A DNA stretch of 35,159 bases from an uncultured Bacteroidota bacterium (lineage in GTDB: Bacteria > Bacteroidota > Bacteroidia > Chitinophagales > Saprospiraceae). Both the position numbers and the translations under genes were made by a program. Positions 15,004-23,880 of this stretch are shown here, piece after piece; within the stretch, counting starts at the first letter, position 1; each line of letters starts with the position of its first letter. The notes beneath the pieces are model-generated. The model did no database searches, was not told where the DNA came from, and worked only from the letters and a program-made list of their open reading frames with translations. Location of the stretch: assembly GCA_903933805.1 (NCBI GenBank), contig CAIZLM010000128.1:1-35159 (forward strand). Reading direction: 5' to 3'.

Positions 15004-17577
15004 TTATTTCTTCTTTTTCGGTGCTGCTTTTTTTGCAGCGCCTTTTTTTGCGGGTGTTTTCTTTTCATCAAAGGCGCCTGGCAATTCCGTCTCGATGATT
15101 TTCTTTACATCAATCAAGGTGAGGGTAAGAGCCTGATCTGCTGTCATTTTTACGCCATCCATTCTTGGAAGATTGACGACGGCTTTTCCAAACTTGACGA
15201 AAGGTCCCCAACGGCCATTTTCCACCGAGATGCCATCTTCCGGCCAATGGTGAATATAGCGGTTGGCTTCTTTTTCCAATTTTGCCTCGATCAATTCCAC
15301 GGCCTGCTGCGTTGTGAGGGTGTCGAAGCTGTAACGTGCGGGAATATTGATGTAGAGGTCGGCCCATTTGATGAAAGGCCCAAATTTTCCTTTACCCTTG
15401 GTGAAAGGTACACTTTGGAACTGCCCCAATGGGCGGTCGGCTTCCTGTCGGATTTTGACAAGTTCTACCGCTCGGTCGTAGGATGTCTCGAAAGGGTCTT
15501 CACCTTTTGAGAGTGAAATAAAGGTACTTCCAAATTTCACGTAAGGGCCGTAACGCCCTGTATTGACTTCCAGCACTTCCCCTTCGTATTCGCCGAGTGC
15601 CCTTGGTAGTTGAAAACTATTTAAGGCATCGGCCAGAGAGAGCGATTCAAGGCTTTGACCTGGACGAAGGTTTGCATAACGAGGTTTTTCTTTTTCAATC
15701 AGTTCGTCACCTGTACCAATTTGGATTACAGGTCTTCCGAGACTGCTCATACGAACCAGCACGGTGCGTCCTGATGCGGGATCGATACCGAGAATTCGTT
15801 CTCCGCTGGCCCGGTCGGCTTCTTTCAGGGTTTTTTCTACGTCTGTGTGAAAGGGTCTATAAAACCCGTCAATCATACTTGACCACTCGGTTTTTCCTTC
15901 TGCGATGTGGTCAAATTCTTGTTCAACGCTGGCTGTAAAGCCATAATCCATGACTTTTTTGAAATGCTCGTCTAGGAAGTCACTGACAATCATACCCATA
16001 TCAGAAGGGTAGAGTACTTGTTTGGTTGTTCCGGTGATTTCTTTCCCTGTTTTCTTGGTCAGTTGATTGTTTTTCAAGGTAATAATCTGAAAAACACGTT
16101 CTTCACCCTCGCGGCTTTCTTTCACGACATAGCCACGGTTGGCTTCCATGATTTTAGAAATTGTAGGCGCGTACGTACTGGGTCGACCGATGCCCAATTC
16201 TTCCAACTTTTTAACCAATCCCGCTTCTGTGAACCGCGCGGGAGGGCGGGTAAAGCGTTCTGTGGCGGTCATGTCATCCATTTCCAGCACCTGTCCTTTG
16301 ACGAAAGGGGGAAGCATAACTTGTGTTTCTTCCTCTTCATCGTCTGTACTTTCAAGGTATAGTTTCAGGAAGCCATCAAATTTTAGCACTTCCCCTTCTG
16401 CCACCAATTTGGCTTCCGGATGGGTGCTGATAGCGATGTCCACCGATGTTTTTTCCAGTTCGGCATCGGCCATTTGAGAGGCCATTGCGCGTTTCCAAAT
16501 GAGCTCGTATAGGCGTTGTTCGTCCCGATTTCCACTGATACTTTGACGTTCTACATAGGTTGGTCGGATGGCTTCGTGTGCTTCTTGAGCCGACTCGTTT
16601 TTGGTTTTGAACCTGCGTTCGTGGTGGTATTTTTCACCAAATTGTTTCACAATTTCAGCGCCCATGGCAAGAATAGCCGACTCAGACATGTTGGTGGAGT
16701 CGGTACGCATGTAGGTAATATAACCCTCTTCATAGAGTTTTTGGGCTATTGACATGGTTCTATTCACCGAATAACCAATTTTTCGACTGGCTTCCTGTTG
16801 AAGTGTTGAAGTGGTAAAAGGGGGTGCCGGTTTTCGGCGGGTTGGTCGAACGTCAATGTTGTTGACGGTATAATTGGCGTTGATACATTTTTTCAAGAAA
16901 CCTTCTGCGCCAGCTTCATCATCGAATCGGGTGGGGCTTTCTGCTTTGAAGGTAACCAGTTTTCCCTGTGTATTTTTGGCAAAAAACTGAGCAACAATTT
17001 TGAAATAAGGGGATATTTTGAAGTGTTGAATATCCCTTTCGCGCTCTACGACCAATTTCACGGTCACCGATTGTACACGACCAGCGGAAAGTTGTCCTTT
17101 TACTTTTTTCCACAAAAGCCCACTCAGTTCCCATCCGACGAGTCGATCGAGCACCCTGCGGGCTTGCTGGGCATTGACAACATTCATATCGACCGTTCGG
17201 GGGCTGAGCACTGCTTTTTGAATAGCCGGTTTGGTAATTTCGTGGAATACGATGCGTTTGGTGGTCCTTGGATCGAGGTTGAGTACCTCGCACAAGTGCC
17301 AACTGATGGCTTCTCCCTCGCGGTCTTCGTCCGTTGCGAGCCAAACCTCCCCTACCCGGGCGGCATTTTCCCTCAAATCTTTGACGGTCCTAAGCTTATC
17401 GGTGGGAATAACATAGTTTGGACGATAGCCGTTGTTGACATCCACGCCCAAATCATTTCCTTTTTCCAGGTCGCGAATGTGGCCGTAAGACGATTTTACG
17501 GTGAAGTCGTCGCCTAGGTATTTTTCAATGGTTTTCGCCTTGGCTGGCGATTCTACAATGAGTAATTTTTTTGACAT
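15004..17577 (-). CDS. topA: DNA topoisomerase I
   Basis: This 857-residue type IA topoisomerase relaxes negative supercoils. The TOPRIM domain has LLIVESPAKAKTIEKYLG with Glu9, and the acidic triad Asp83/Asp85/Glu87 in ATDEDREGEAI. The catalytic Tyr289 is in YITYMRTDSTNMSESA. The C-terminal part lacks the tetracysteine zinc fingers of the E. coli enzyme. It instead has TopA C-terminal repeats, each with a GRYGPYVKFG-type core (LEVNTGRYGPYVKFGSTF, GKGKFGPFIKWADLYI, ENGRWGPFVKFGKAVV), and ends in a Lys/Ala-rich tail (KKGAAKKAAPKKKK). I chose the ATG at 17577 because MSKKLLIVESPAKA is the canonical N-terminus; the frame is open to 17625. A TACTTTTG box lies about 86 nt upstream (17670-17663, minus). 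Confidence 0.98.
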   Translation of the reverse strand: MSKKLLIVESPAKAKTIEKYLGDDFTVKSSYGHIRDLEKGNDLGVDVNNGYRPNYVIPTDKLRTVKDLRENAARVGEVWLATDEDREGEAISWHLCEVLNLDPRTTKRIVFHEITKPAIQKAVLSPRTVDMNVVNAQQARRVLDRLVGWELSGLLWKKVKGQLSAGRVQSVTVKLVVERERDIQHFKISPYFKIVAQFFAKNTQGKLVTFKAESPTRFDDEAGAEGFLKKCINANYTVNNIDVRPTRRKPAPPFTTSTLQQEASRKIGYSVNRTMSIAQKLYEEGYITYMRTDSTNMSESAILAMGAEIVKQFGEKYHHERRFKTKNESAQEAHEAIRPTYVERQSISGNRDEQRLYELIWKRAMASQMADAELEKTSVDIAISTHPEAKLVAEGEVLKFDGFLKLYLESTDDEEEETQVMLPPFVKGQVLEMDDMTATERFTRPPARFTEAGLVKKLEELGIGRPSTYAPTISKIMEANRGYVVKESREGEERVFQIITLKNNQLTKKTGKEITGTTKQVLYPSDMGMIVSDFLDEHFKKVMDYGFTASVEQEFDHIAEGKTEWSSMIDGFYRPFHTDVEKTLKEADRASGERILGIDPASGRTVLVRMSSLGRPVIQIGTGDELIEKEKPRYANLRPGQSLESLSLADALNSFQLPRALGEYEGEVLEVNTGRYGPYVKFGSTFISLSKGEDPFETSYDRAVELVKIRQEADRPLGQFQSVPFTKGKGKFGPFIKWADLYINIPARYSFDTLTTQQAVELIEAKLEKEANRYIHHWPEDGISVENGRWGPFVKFGKAVVNLPRMDGVKMTADQALTLTLIDVKKIIETELPGAFDEKKTPAKKGAAKKAAPKKKK

Positions 17578-17926
17578 ATCGAGTAAGGGGGCTTTTTCAC
17601 AGCATAATACCGGAACTATCTGCAAAGCAATGATGTTGCGAATGACCGGTCGCTTTGAAGTGCAAAAGTAATCGGATTTTGAAGTTTGTACCTAAAAGCA
17701 ACTTGGGTGGCCTTAATAACTCCTACATTTTTCCCTTTTCGTACTGAAAACAGTCTAAAACGCGACAAAAAGTACTGTCTGGAAACGGTATTTAAAAACG
17801 ATGAAGCATTAAAAAGTACGTAATATGGCTACGTCATATACGAAGGGCTGCTTAAATTCAGACGCGAGTACTTATAAAGTTACAAAAAAAACATCAAAAG
17901 TCCTTTAAAAACCTGATTTTTGTGAC
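17578..17926. other. 349-bp divergent intergenic region between topA and yidD
   Basis: This AT-rich gap has no credible ORF or tRNA. It contains a putative topA -7 box (TACTTTTG, minus strand, 17670-17663), the palindromic unit listed at 17770-17873, and GATTTTTG four nt before the yidD ATG, one mismatch from the -7 consensus. Confidence 0.5.
17770..17873. repeat. Imperfect palindrome with AAGTACT ends, possibly related to the MITE-like family
   Basis: The left end is AAGTACTGTCTGGAA. The right end read in reverse is AAGTACTCGCGTCTGAATTT, which shares the CGCGTCTGA core of arm A of the GTAACTGG elements, and just outside it (17878-17883, in reverse) is GTAACT. The centre (cgtaatatggctacgtcata) is also near-palindromic. 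No target duplication was found, so a diverged or composite copy is only a suggestion. Confidence 0.4.
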
Positions 17927-18181
17927 ATGTTTTCAGCCTTGTTCAAACAATTGATTATTCTCCCCATCAGGCTTTATCAGCTGACACTTTCCCCAATTTT
18001 AGGGCCAAGTAAGTGCCGGTATAAACCAACTTGCTCCTATTACGCTGTTACGGCTATTCAGGAGTGGGGGGTGATAAAGGGCACCTACATGGCTGTAAAA
18101 AGGATATTGAGATGCCATCCGTGGAGTAATCACCCTATGTACGATCCAGTTCCCCTGAAAAATGATCATCCTGAGCAGTAG
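17927..18181 (+). CDS. yidD: Membrane protein insertion efficiency factor YidD
   Basis: This 84-residue protein matches the YidD family, small membrane-associated proteins that aid YidC-dependent insertion. An amphipathic N-terminal helix ([19 protein letters not shown]) precedes the signature [19 protein letters not shown] (residues 30-48). Then come [19 protein letters not shown] and the family-typical ending YDPVP. The Cys at 30, 36 and 62 are the conserved ones. In many bacteria yidD lies with rpmH, rnpA and yidC; here it is alone between topA and cca. It converges on cca with 8 bp between stops. Confidence 0.96.
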   Translation: MFSALFKQLIILPIRLYQLTLSPILGPSKCRYKPTCSYYAVTAIQEWGVIKGTYMAVKRILRCHPWSNHPMYDPVPLKNDHPEQ

Positions 18182-18182
18182 C

Positions 18183-18201
18183 ACCAATTTTAGGAATTGG
18201 T
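18183..18201. terminator. Small hairpin between converging yidD and cca ends
   Basis: ACCAATT (18183-18189) pairs with AATTGGT (18195-18201) around a 5-nt loop that overlaps the cca stop. It may be a weak bidirectional terminator; there is no long T-run. Confidence 0.35.
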
Positions 18202-19632
18202 CCAATCAGAGAACAACTTTTTGGGGGTGAGTCCAACCTTTGCTGCCTCTACTACCATACGGTCATATCCAGCTTCAAAATCATTGGGAATCAGACCGTC
18301 TAAAATAGCTTCTCTAACAGCGGTTTTAATGACTCCTACGATTTTAGAAGGTTGAATATCAAATGTTTGCATGATTACCTCCCCTGTGATGGGGGGTTGC
18401 CACAATCTAATTCTGTCGGCCTCATTTACCTCGGTCATTCGTTCTTTCAGGTACTCATAACCCTCGAGGTAGCGGGCCATTTTTCGCGGATTTTTGGTTG
18501 TGATGTCTGATTCACAAAGTTTCATCAGGTCTTCAACATCGGCGCCGGCATCAAACAGAAGCCTTCTCACGGCACTGTCAGTGACCTCCTCTTTGGTGAG
18601 AGAGATGGGGCGGAGGTGTAAGAGGACCAACTTTTTTACATAATCTAGTTTAGAATCGAGGGGTAGTCGAAGGTTGCGAAAAATACCCGGTATCATATTG
18701 GCGCCCTTCCATTCATGGCCGTGAAAAGTCCAACCGTGTTCTTTGTCAAAGCGCTTGGTGGCTGGTTTGGCGATATCGTGAAAAAGGGCTGCCCATCGGA
18801 GCCAGATATTGCTACTGCGTTGACAAACATTGTCCAAAACCTCTAAGGTGTGGAAGAAGTTGTCTTTGTGCGCACGTCCCTGTCGGTCTTCTACGCCCTG
18901 TAATGCTGTGAGTTCTGGCAAAAAAAGATGCAATAATCCGGTATCGAACAGTAAGTTGAAACCGATCGAGGGCTTATCTGTCTGAAGAATTTTTTCCAGT
19001 TCACCGGTGATTCGCTCTTTTGAAATGATAGAAAGTCGATTTTTGTGTTGTTTGATGCCTTCGAGGGTATTGGGTTCTATGGTAAAATCCAATTGATTGG
19101 CGAATCGTATGGCACGAAGCATGCGCAAGGGATCGTCGGAAAATGTTTTTCCCGGGTCAAGCGGCGTTTTAATTGTTTTGCTTTCTAGGTGTTTTAGCCC
19201 ATCAAAGGGATCAATTATTTCTCCGAAAGAATCTTTGGTAAGACTTACTGCCAGGGCATTGATGGTAAAATCTCGTCTGTTTTGGTCGTCTTCTAGCGTA
19301 CCCAGTTCAACATCTGGTTTTCGGCTTTCAGGGATATAGCTTTCACGGCGTGCGCCCACAAATTCCAGTTCTATCCCTTCGTATCGGAGCATAGCTGTTC
19401 CGAAGCGTTTAAAAACCGCAATTTTAGGTCGAGGAATCAGTTTTGATGCTACTTGCTCGGCCAATTTTATGCCTTCACCCACACATACCACATCAATATC
19501 TTTGGATGGTCTGCCGAGCAGCCGATCACGTACATATCCACCGACAACGTAGGCTGGTACCTGGAGTTCACTGGCACAGTTCCCAATCATTACAAATATC
19601 TTTCGTTCGTGGGGTTCGAGTGAGAAGAGCAT
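18190..19632 (-). CDS. cca: CCA tRNA nucleotidyltransferase (class II, with HD domain)
   Basis: This 480-residue enzyme adds or repairs the 3'-CCA of tRNA. The class II nucleotidyltransferase head has VVGGYVRDRLLGRPSKDIDV, with the GG-RD and metal-binding DID, followed by RRDFTINALAVS, DPLRMLRAIRFANQ and ERITGELEKIL. A C-terminal HD phosphohydrolase domain has WLRWAALFHDIAKP with histidines HGWTFHGHEW nearby. Family members can be CCA-adding enzymes or poly(A) polymerases. CCA addition is the likely role because Bacteroidota usually have one such gene, but sequence alone does not exclude the alternative. It is the last gene of a long minus-strand run, 65 bp after SGNH gene 1. Confidence 0.92.
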   Translation of the reverse strand: MLFSLEPHERKIFVMIGNCASELQVPAYVVGGYVRDRLLGRPSKDIDVVCVGEGIKLAEQVASKLIPRPKIAVFKRFGTAMLRYEGIELEFVGARRESYIPESRKPDVELGTLEDDQNRRDFTINALAVSLTKDSFGEIIDPFDGLKHLESKTIKTPLDPGKTFSDDPLRMLRAIRFANQLDFTIEPNTLEGIKQHKNRLSIISKERITGELEKILQTDKPSIGFNLLFDTGLLHLFLPELTALQGVEDRQGRAHKDNFFHTLEVLDNVCQRSSNIWLRWAALFHDIAKPATKRFDKEHGWTFHGHEWKGANMIPGIFRNLRLPLDSKLDYVKKLVLLHLRPISLTKEEVTDSAVRRLLFDAGADVEDLMKLCESDITTKNPRKMARYLEGYEYLKERMTEVNEADRIRLWQPPITGEVIMQTFDIQPSKIVGVIKTAVREAILDGLIPNDFEAGYDRMVVEAAKVGLTPKKLFSDWTNS

Positions 19633-19697
19633 GGAATTGTTAGTAAGCGGTTCGAAGAGAAAGAAGATATTGAATGACTGATTTTGCGCAACAAGTA

Positions 19698-20975
19698 TTA
19701 TTGTCCTGTTTCAACAAATCTGTTGTAGCTTTTTATGATGGATTGATACAGCAATTTACCTTGCACGATATAGCCCAATTTAGAGTAATGCACAGAATCT
19801 GAAGACATTAAGTTGTTTTGTTTCCAGTTGTCAGCAGAGTTAAGTCCACCGGTGAATTGGTGTAAGTCCCAAAGTGGGAATCCTTTTTCCAGGGCAAAGG
19901 TGCGAATTGCTGTACTTATGTCGTTAAGGTAGGGGTTATTTCCTTTTCCACGAAGGTAGGAATCTGCTGGAGTAGTCAGCATAATGAAGGTGGTTGGGCA
20001 ACTTTCGAGGATCTCTGAAGTAAGGTTGTCCATGGCTTGGCGCAAATAGTCAGGTTGTATTTTCCCCTGTCCTTCGTTTGTTCCAAAAGAAAGTATCACC
20101 AGATCAGGCTCAAGGTCGGCCACCTGCCTGGCGAAATGCTTGGCGCGGGAAAAATCCATGAATTTTGCACCGTTTACGCCAATAGCATGATAGACAACAC
20201 CGCTTTGATTATTTTCAAGGGAGACGCCATCCAAGGTTAGTTTTTTTTGAATTGCCTTAGTTTTTTTTGCTGCAATGGTCACCTGAGCAACAGGGTTGTC
20301 AAAGAAATAGGTGCTAGAAAAATCGTCTGAAATGAATGGAACTGCCGTTTGATTGGTGATGTCATCGCGTATTTCCAGGTCATATTCAGAGGTGTTTTTT
20401 TGTTGAAATACGGTGACTTTATTGAAAAGCAGCGTATCAGTTGGCGCAGTATTCCGCAGTTTGAAGGTCAATTTACTCTGAATATTTATTGTTTCAACTT
20501 TAAACCCCGACACACCAAAGTTCGTTTTTGGGGAGAGGTCTTTCTGACAACTCGAACCTACCCATCGGCAATTGGTTTCTACAAAAAAATCTTTTGGGCC
20601 ATTTGAATGCGCGAGTTTATAGGGGAAAATTAGCCCACGGCCAGCATTTCCAAATTCCCGTTGTAGTCTTTCACGCACTTCACGTGTTAAATAATCACCC
20701 AAAACATGAGAATCACCTAGGTGGACGATGCTTATTTTATGACATCCTACGGTGCGCTGTAAAAGCATTTTAGCAAACAATGGCGCCAATACGGCCCCAT
20801 TTTCCACTTCGTTTTCTGACTGATGGATAAAAGCATAGTCAACGGTGTCTGATGGCACTATGTCAACTTGTGGTGGTCGAAATTGAGCATTACATAGCCC
20901 CATGAAGGCAGTTAAAAAGACCAGGATCGCCTTGAATCGAAGAAGGCCTGTAGCCAATGGTATAAATAATTTCAT
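19698..20975 (-). CDS. Secreted SGNH/GDSL-fold hydrolase 1
   Basis: This 425-residue exported protein has a signal peptide (1-30, MGLCNA/Q). Catalytic blocks of the SGNH esterase superfamily are visible: Ser89 in IVHLGDSHVLGD (block I), Gly298 and Asn300 in LSFGTNEG (block III), and Asp393/His396 in SDSVHYSKLGY (block V). Between blocks I and III a beta-rich insert (about 150-265) resembles the non-catalytic module of bacterial peptidoglycan or polysaccharide O-acetyl-modifying SGNH proteins. A second SGNH gene and an acyltransferase gene lie just upstream, so an envelope-glycan ester is a reasonable substrate guess, but it is inference. A palindromic element separates it from SGNH gene 2. 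Confidence 0.78.
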   Translation of the reverse strand: MKLFIPLATGLLRFKAILVFLTAFMGLCNAQFRPPQVDIVPSDTVDYAFIHQSENEVENGAVLAPLFAKMLLQRTVGCHKISIVHLGDSHVLGDYLTREVRERLQREFGNAGRGLIFPYKLAHSNGPKDFFVETNCRWVGSSCQKDLSPKTNFGVSGFKVETINIQSKLTFKLRNTAPTDTLLFNKVTVFQQKNTSEYDLEIRDDITNQTAVPFISDDFSSTYFFDNPVAQVTIAAKKTKAIQKKLTLDGVSLENNQSGVVYHAIGVNGAKFMDFSRAKHFARQVADLEPDLVILSFGTNEGQGKIQPDYLRQAMDNLTSEILESCPTTFIMLTTPADSYLRGKGNNPYLNDISTAIRTFALEKGFPLWDLHQFTGGLNSADNWKQNNLMSSDSVHYSKLGYIVQGKLLYQSIIKSYNRFVETGQ

Positions 20976-21011
20976 AGGGCAAATATCCTTGAATGCAGTT
21001 TTTTTTTACTT

Positions 21012-21086
21012 GTAACTGGTTATGAGGCACGTTGTTATGCTCAAAATAGCCACTTTTTTTTCAGACGCGACCACATAACCAGTTAG
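21012..21086. mobile_element. Palindromic MITE-like element, copy 3 (75 bp)
   Basis: The left end is GTAACTGGTTATGAGGCACG (arm B type). The right end in reverse is CTAACTGGTTATGTGGTCGC followed by GTCTGA (arm A type), so it is inverted relative to copies 1 and 2. No target duplication is visible. It lies between the two SGNH hydrolase genes, 36 bp upstream of the SGNH 1 start. Confidence 0.75.
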
Positions 21087-21108
21087 GAATGGTCTAAAAT
21101 TAACGCAT

Positions 21109-22521
21109 TTACCGGGATGATTTATTTGAAGCCCATTTTTGCTGCTCCTCCAATAGAATAGCGGCCAATTTAAGTCCTACCACTTGGCCGCCCTCATGGG
21201 TTAGATGGGTATAATCTGTATTGGCAAGTCGTGGGTTTTGCATGGCAAATCGAACCATGGTGCCTTCTCCACCCATGCCATGAAAAAGATCGAAAAACAA
21301 AAAGCCATGTCGCATGGCTACTGTTCGTTGCATGGCTACGATGGCGGGCGCACTCGGCATGGTCACCAACTCGGTGCCATTTTTTCCTCCACGGTCACCA
21401 ACACTTATGATTAATATTGGCTGGTGGGGAAAGCAGTCACGTAAATGCTTCAAAGTACCTTCTAATTCATCCTCATACCACTGAATATTGTCAAGGCTGT
21501 TGGTGACTGCGTTTAGGCCGACTTGCAGCACAATTAAATCGTACTGTTGGAATTTGTTAAATTGCTGGATAAAATCGGTGTTTAACAGTTTTAATTGTCC
21601 ACCGCTGTTTCCCCGTATAGAAAAATTGTCGAGGTAAAATCCTGGCCCGCTTTCCAGCGCGGTACCGTAAATAGTTAAATCGTTTTCTGCGTTGAAACGC
21701 AGGTTTAGGTATTTACACCCAGGATACTTGCCATCCCATCGCCATAGGTTTACTTGATTGTTTTTAGGGGTCAATTGATCGTTTTGCACCATTTGATCGT
21801 CCAAATGCCAGTCAAAGTTACAAGGGGCTGATGCTGTGTAAAAAAGCCTGGCGTTGGTCCAACTGTGTGTATTTCGAAAATATCGGGTTCCTTCATAGGT
21901 CAATGATGCACCCTCCTGAGGTTGGTAAGCGTATCCATTGAGACCAAGTTTGGGGTGAACCAAAGATTTTTTAACAATGGAGTAGGTGTTCCAATGGCTG
22001 AATTGTTGCCGGATGGTTCTTCGAAACTGTGCTACTTCAGACGTAATCGGAACGAATCCAACACCCCGGCCACCCCATCGGGTCTGAAGGGTATCACGTA
22101 GGTCACCTATTAATACATCCCCTTCAACAAATGAATCGCCATACCATGCTACCCGTACTGTCCGCCCTTTTTTAATACCATCGATTGCGAAAAAGAAAGA
22201 GTCCAAGCCTTTTTTTTCAACGCTATAGTCTTCTATGATATTTCCAAAAAAAGCTGGATCAATGGCGGGAAATGGGCTATTTTCAGTATATATGTTCGGT
22301 GTTTGTGCATTCGAGACATTTTCAAAAGTATCTCGGGGGGGAGTTTTAAGATCCTGTAATGGTGTTGTGGAGGGTTTTATTACTCTTATTTCAGAAAAAA
22401 TATCCATCTCACGCAGCTGAAGCATAAAGAGGGTAGAACCTTTGGGCAGCAGGGATACGCCCGTCAGCAGGATTATCAATAGGGCGGTGAAAGCCAACGT
22501 TTGGTTGATATAATTTTTCAT
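21109..22521 (-). CDS. Membrane-anchored SGNH/GDSL-fold hydrolase 2
   Basis: This protein of about 470 residues has one N-terminal membrane segment or signal anchor (TLAFTALLIILLTGVSLL), then a linker and an SGNH domain. Catalytic residues are Ser130 in AWYGDSFVEGD, the Gly/Asn of VLQVGLNAV, and Asp436/His439 in DYTHLTHEGG. A jelly-roll-like insert lies between them, as in SGNH 1, and the two are distant paralogues. I chose the ATG at 22521 because it begins right before the membrane segment; the frame runs open to 22554. The GNAT gene lies 60 bp upstream, so the genes are probably co-transcribed. Action on an O-acyl group of a surface glycan or peptidoglycan is plausible but unproven. Confidence 0.77.
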   Translation of the reverse strand: MKNYINQTLAFTALLIILLTGVSLLPKGSTLFMLQLREMDIFSEIRVIKPSTTPLQDLKTPPRDTFENVSNAQTPNIYTENSPFPAIDPAFFGNIIEDYSVEKKGLDSFFFAIDGIKKGRTVRVAWYGDSFVEGDVLIGDLRDTLQTRWGGRGVGFVPITSEVAQFRRTIRQQFSHWNTYSIVKKSLVHPKLGLNGYAYQPQEGASLTYEGTRYFRNTHSWTNARLFYTASAPCNFDWHLDDQMVQNDQLTPKNNQVNLWRWDGKYPGCKYLNLRFNAENDLTIYGTALESGPGFYLDNFSIRGNSGGQLKLLNTDFIQQFNKFQQYDLIVLQVGLNAVTNSLDNIQWYEDELEGTLKHLRDCFPHQPILIISVGDRGGKNGTELVTMPSAPAIVAMQRTVAMRHGFLFFDLFHGMGGEGTMVRFAMQNPRLANTDYTHLTHEGGQVVGLKLAAILLEEQQKWASNKSSR

Positions 22522-22581
22522 CTGCGATGCGAAGGTAATGCGCATCCACCTCAACCGACGATGCAGTATTTATTTTCTCGG

Positions 22582-23865
22582 CTATTTTGTGTTGGGTCCA
22601 TGTACTTCCTCCTTAAAAGGATGCCTAGGAAGCCATTCTTCCACTGGTTTTAGATAGTCCAGCAGTGTTGCGGTAAATTTGTTGGCAATTGAATTTTGAT
22701 GCCGTACATAGCACCACAGTTCATGTGGCGTGGCGCCAATGGAACTCTTGATTTCGAGGGCTGTTCGTGCAAAAACAATACGTTCGCATCCTGTTTCGAT
22801 GCCAATTTTTACGATATCGTACAGGATATTCAAGTAGAGTTGAAAGTCGTGGTTCAGGGATTTCTCAAAGCCTAAAAAGTGGGCGTCCAGTTCACGGTCG
22901 TTGTGGAAAGTAGTATAAAATGCTACCAATCGATTGTCTAGGTAATAGCCAAAAACACGAAAAAAGTCACCCAACTGTTGCTTCATACCCAGGAAATACG
23001 CAGGGTTTAATTCAACCATATTGAACCCGGAATTCTTCGCGACTTCATGGTACAGGTTGTGAATGGTGGGGAGTTCCTGTTCGATTTCTAGCGCGGTTAA
23101 CGCTACTTTTTTAATTCCAAGCAGTTTTTTTTCAGCCCGATTTGCGCGTGTACGATATTTCGTTGACATGGCAGAAAGGTAGTCGTCATACCGTTTGAAA
23201 GGCAGCTCCAACACCATGTTAGGTTGAATATCAAATTCTTTGAATCCGTTTTTTGATAGGTAATTCCCTTGATTCCGATGTTTCGGTGCAATGTCTTTCA
23301 CCAAAAGAACAGGTATTTTGATGCCGTCTTGACTCTGCTGCTGCACGGCATGGTTCAGGGATTTTTCTAAGATATTGATGGCCTCTGTCTGACTAATTTT
23401 TTGATAATCAAAGTAATAACCATGCTCACCAGTCAGGAGAATATTACCACAAACGAGGATGTCTGCGGCAGTCATCCCAGCTACCAAACGTTTGAACCAA
23501 GCAGCCAATCCGTTGAAAAAACAAGGTTCTCGTCGGGGCACACCCAACTCAAGGATATTTTCATCGCCCTTAAAATGTTTTGTTTGACAGATCGCGACAC
23601 CGACGGGTACATCATTTTTGTAAAAAATCAAGTAACCAAAACGCATGCCAAGGGGCGGATAGGACTCTAACGTCTGCAAGAAAGCGCGCTGTAGAAAAAT
23701 ATCTGTTGACGGTGCGGCTATTTCCCAATCAGTTCCAACATCTACCATACTTCGGTAGAAACGAAAGTGAATGGCATTGACTGAAACATTGGTTTTTTCC
23801 AGCGTTTTAGAAATAAAGTTGGTTGGGTTCATCTTGGTCATATCCGATGAATCACAAAACATCAA
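22582..23865 (-). CDS. GNAT-fold acyltransferase (FemAB/Acetyltransf_6-like)
   Basis: This 427-residue protein resembles the double-GNAT proteins of the FemAB/BioF2-like acetyltransferase group. The C-terminal half has YLSAMSTKYRTRANRAEKK, a lysine-rich helix typical of this group, then FFRVFGYYLDNRLVAFYT and DAHFLGFEK. The last region (GCERIVFARTALEIKSSIGA) matches the acyl-CoA-binding GNAT core. There is no signal peptide, so it acts in the cytoplasm on an unknown acceptor; peptidoglycan precursors, lipids or amines are all possible. Starts at 23865, 23841 or 23832 are open. The start is 15 bp after the ppa stop, which suggests an operon. It lies upstream of the two SGNH genes. Confidence 0.75.
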   Translation of the reverse strand: MMFCDSSDMTKMNPTNFISKTLEKTNVSVNAIHFRFYRSMVDVGTDWEIAAPSTDIFLQRAFLQTLESYPPLGMRFGYLIFYKNDVPVGVAICQTKHFKGDENILELGVPRREPCFFNGLAAWFKRLVAGMTAADILVCGNILLTGEHGYYFDYQKISQTEAINILEKSLNHAVQQQSQDGIKIPVLLVKDIAPKHRNQGNYLSKNGFKEFDIQPNMVLELPFKRYDDYLSAMSTKYRTRANRAEKKLLGIKKVALTALEIEQELPTIHNLYHEVAKNSGFNMVELNPAYFLGMKQQLGDFFRVFGYYLDNRLVAFYTTFHNDRELDAHFLGFEKSLNHDFQLYLNILYDIVKIGIETGCERIVFARTALEIKSSIGATPHELWCYVRHQNSIANKFTATLLDYLKPVEEWLPRHPFKEEVHGPNTK

Positions 23866-23880
23866 AAAATATGAATGGTT

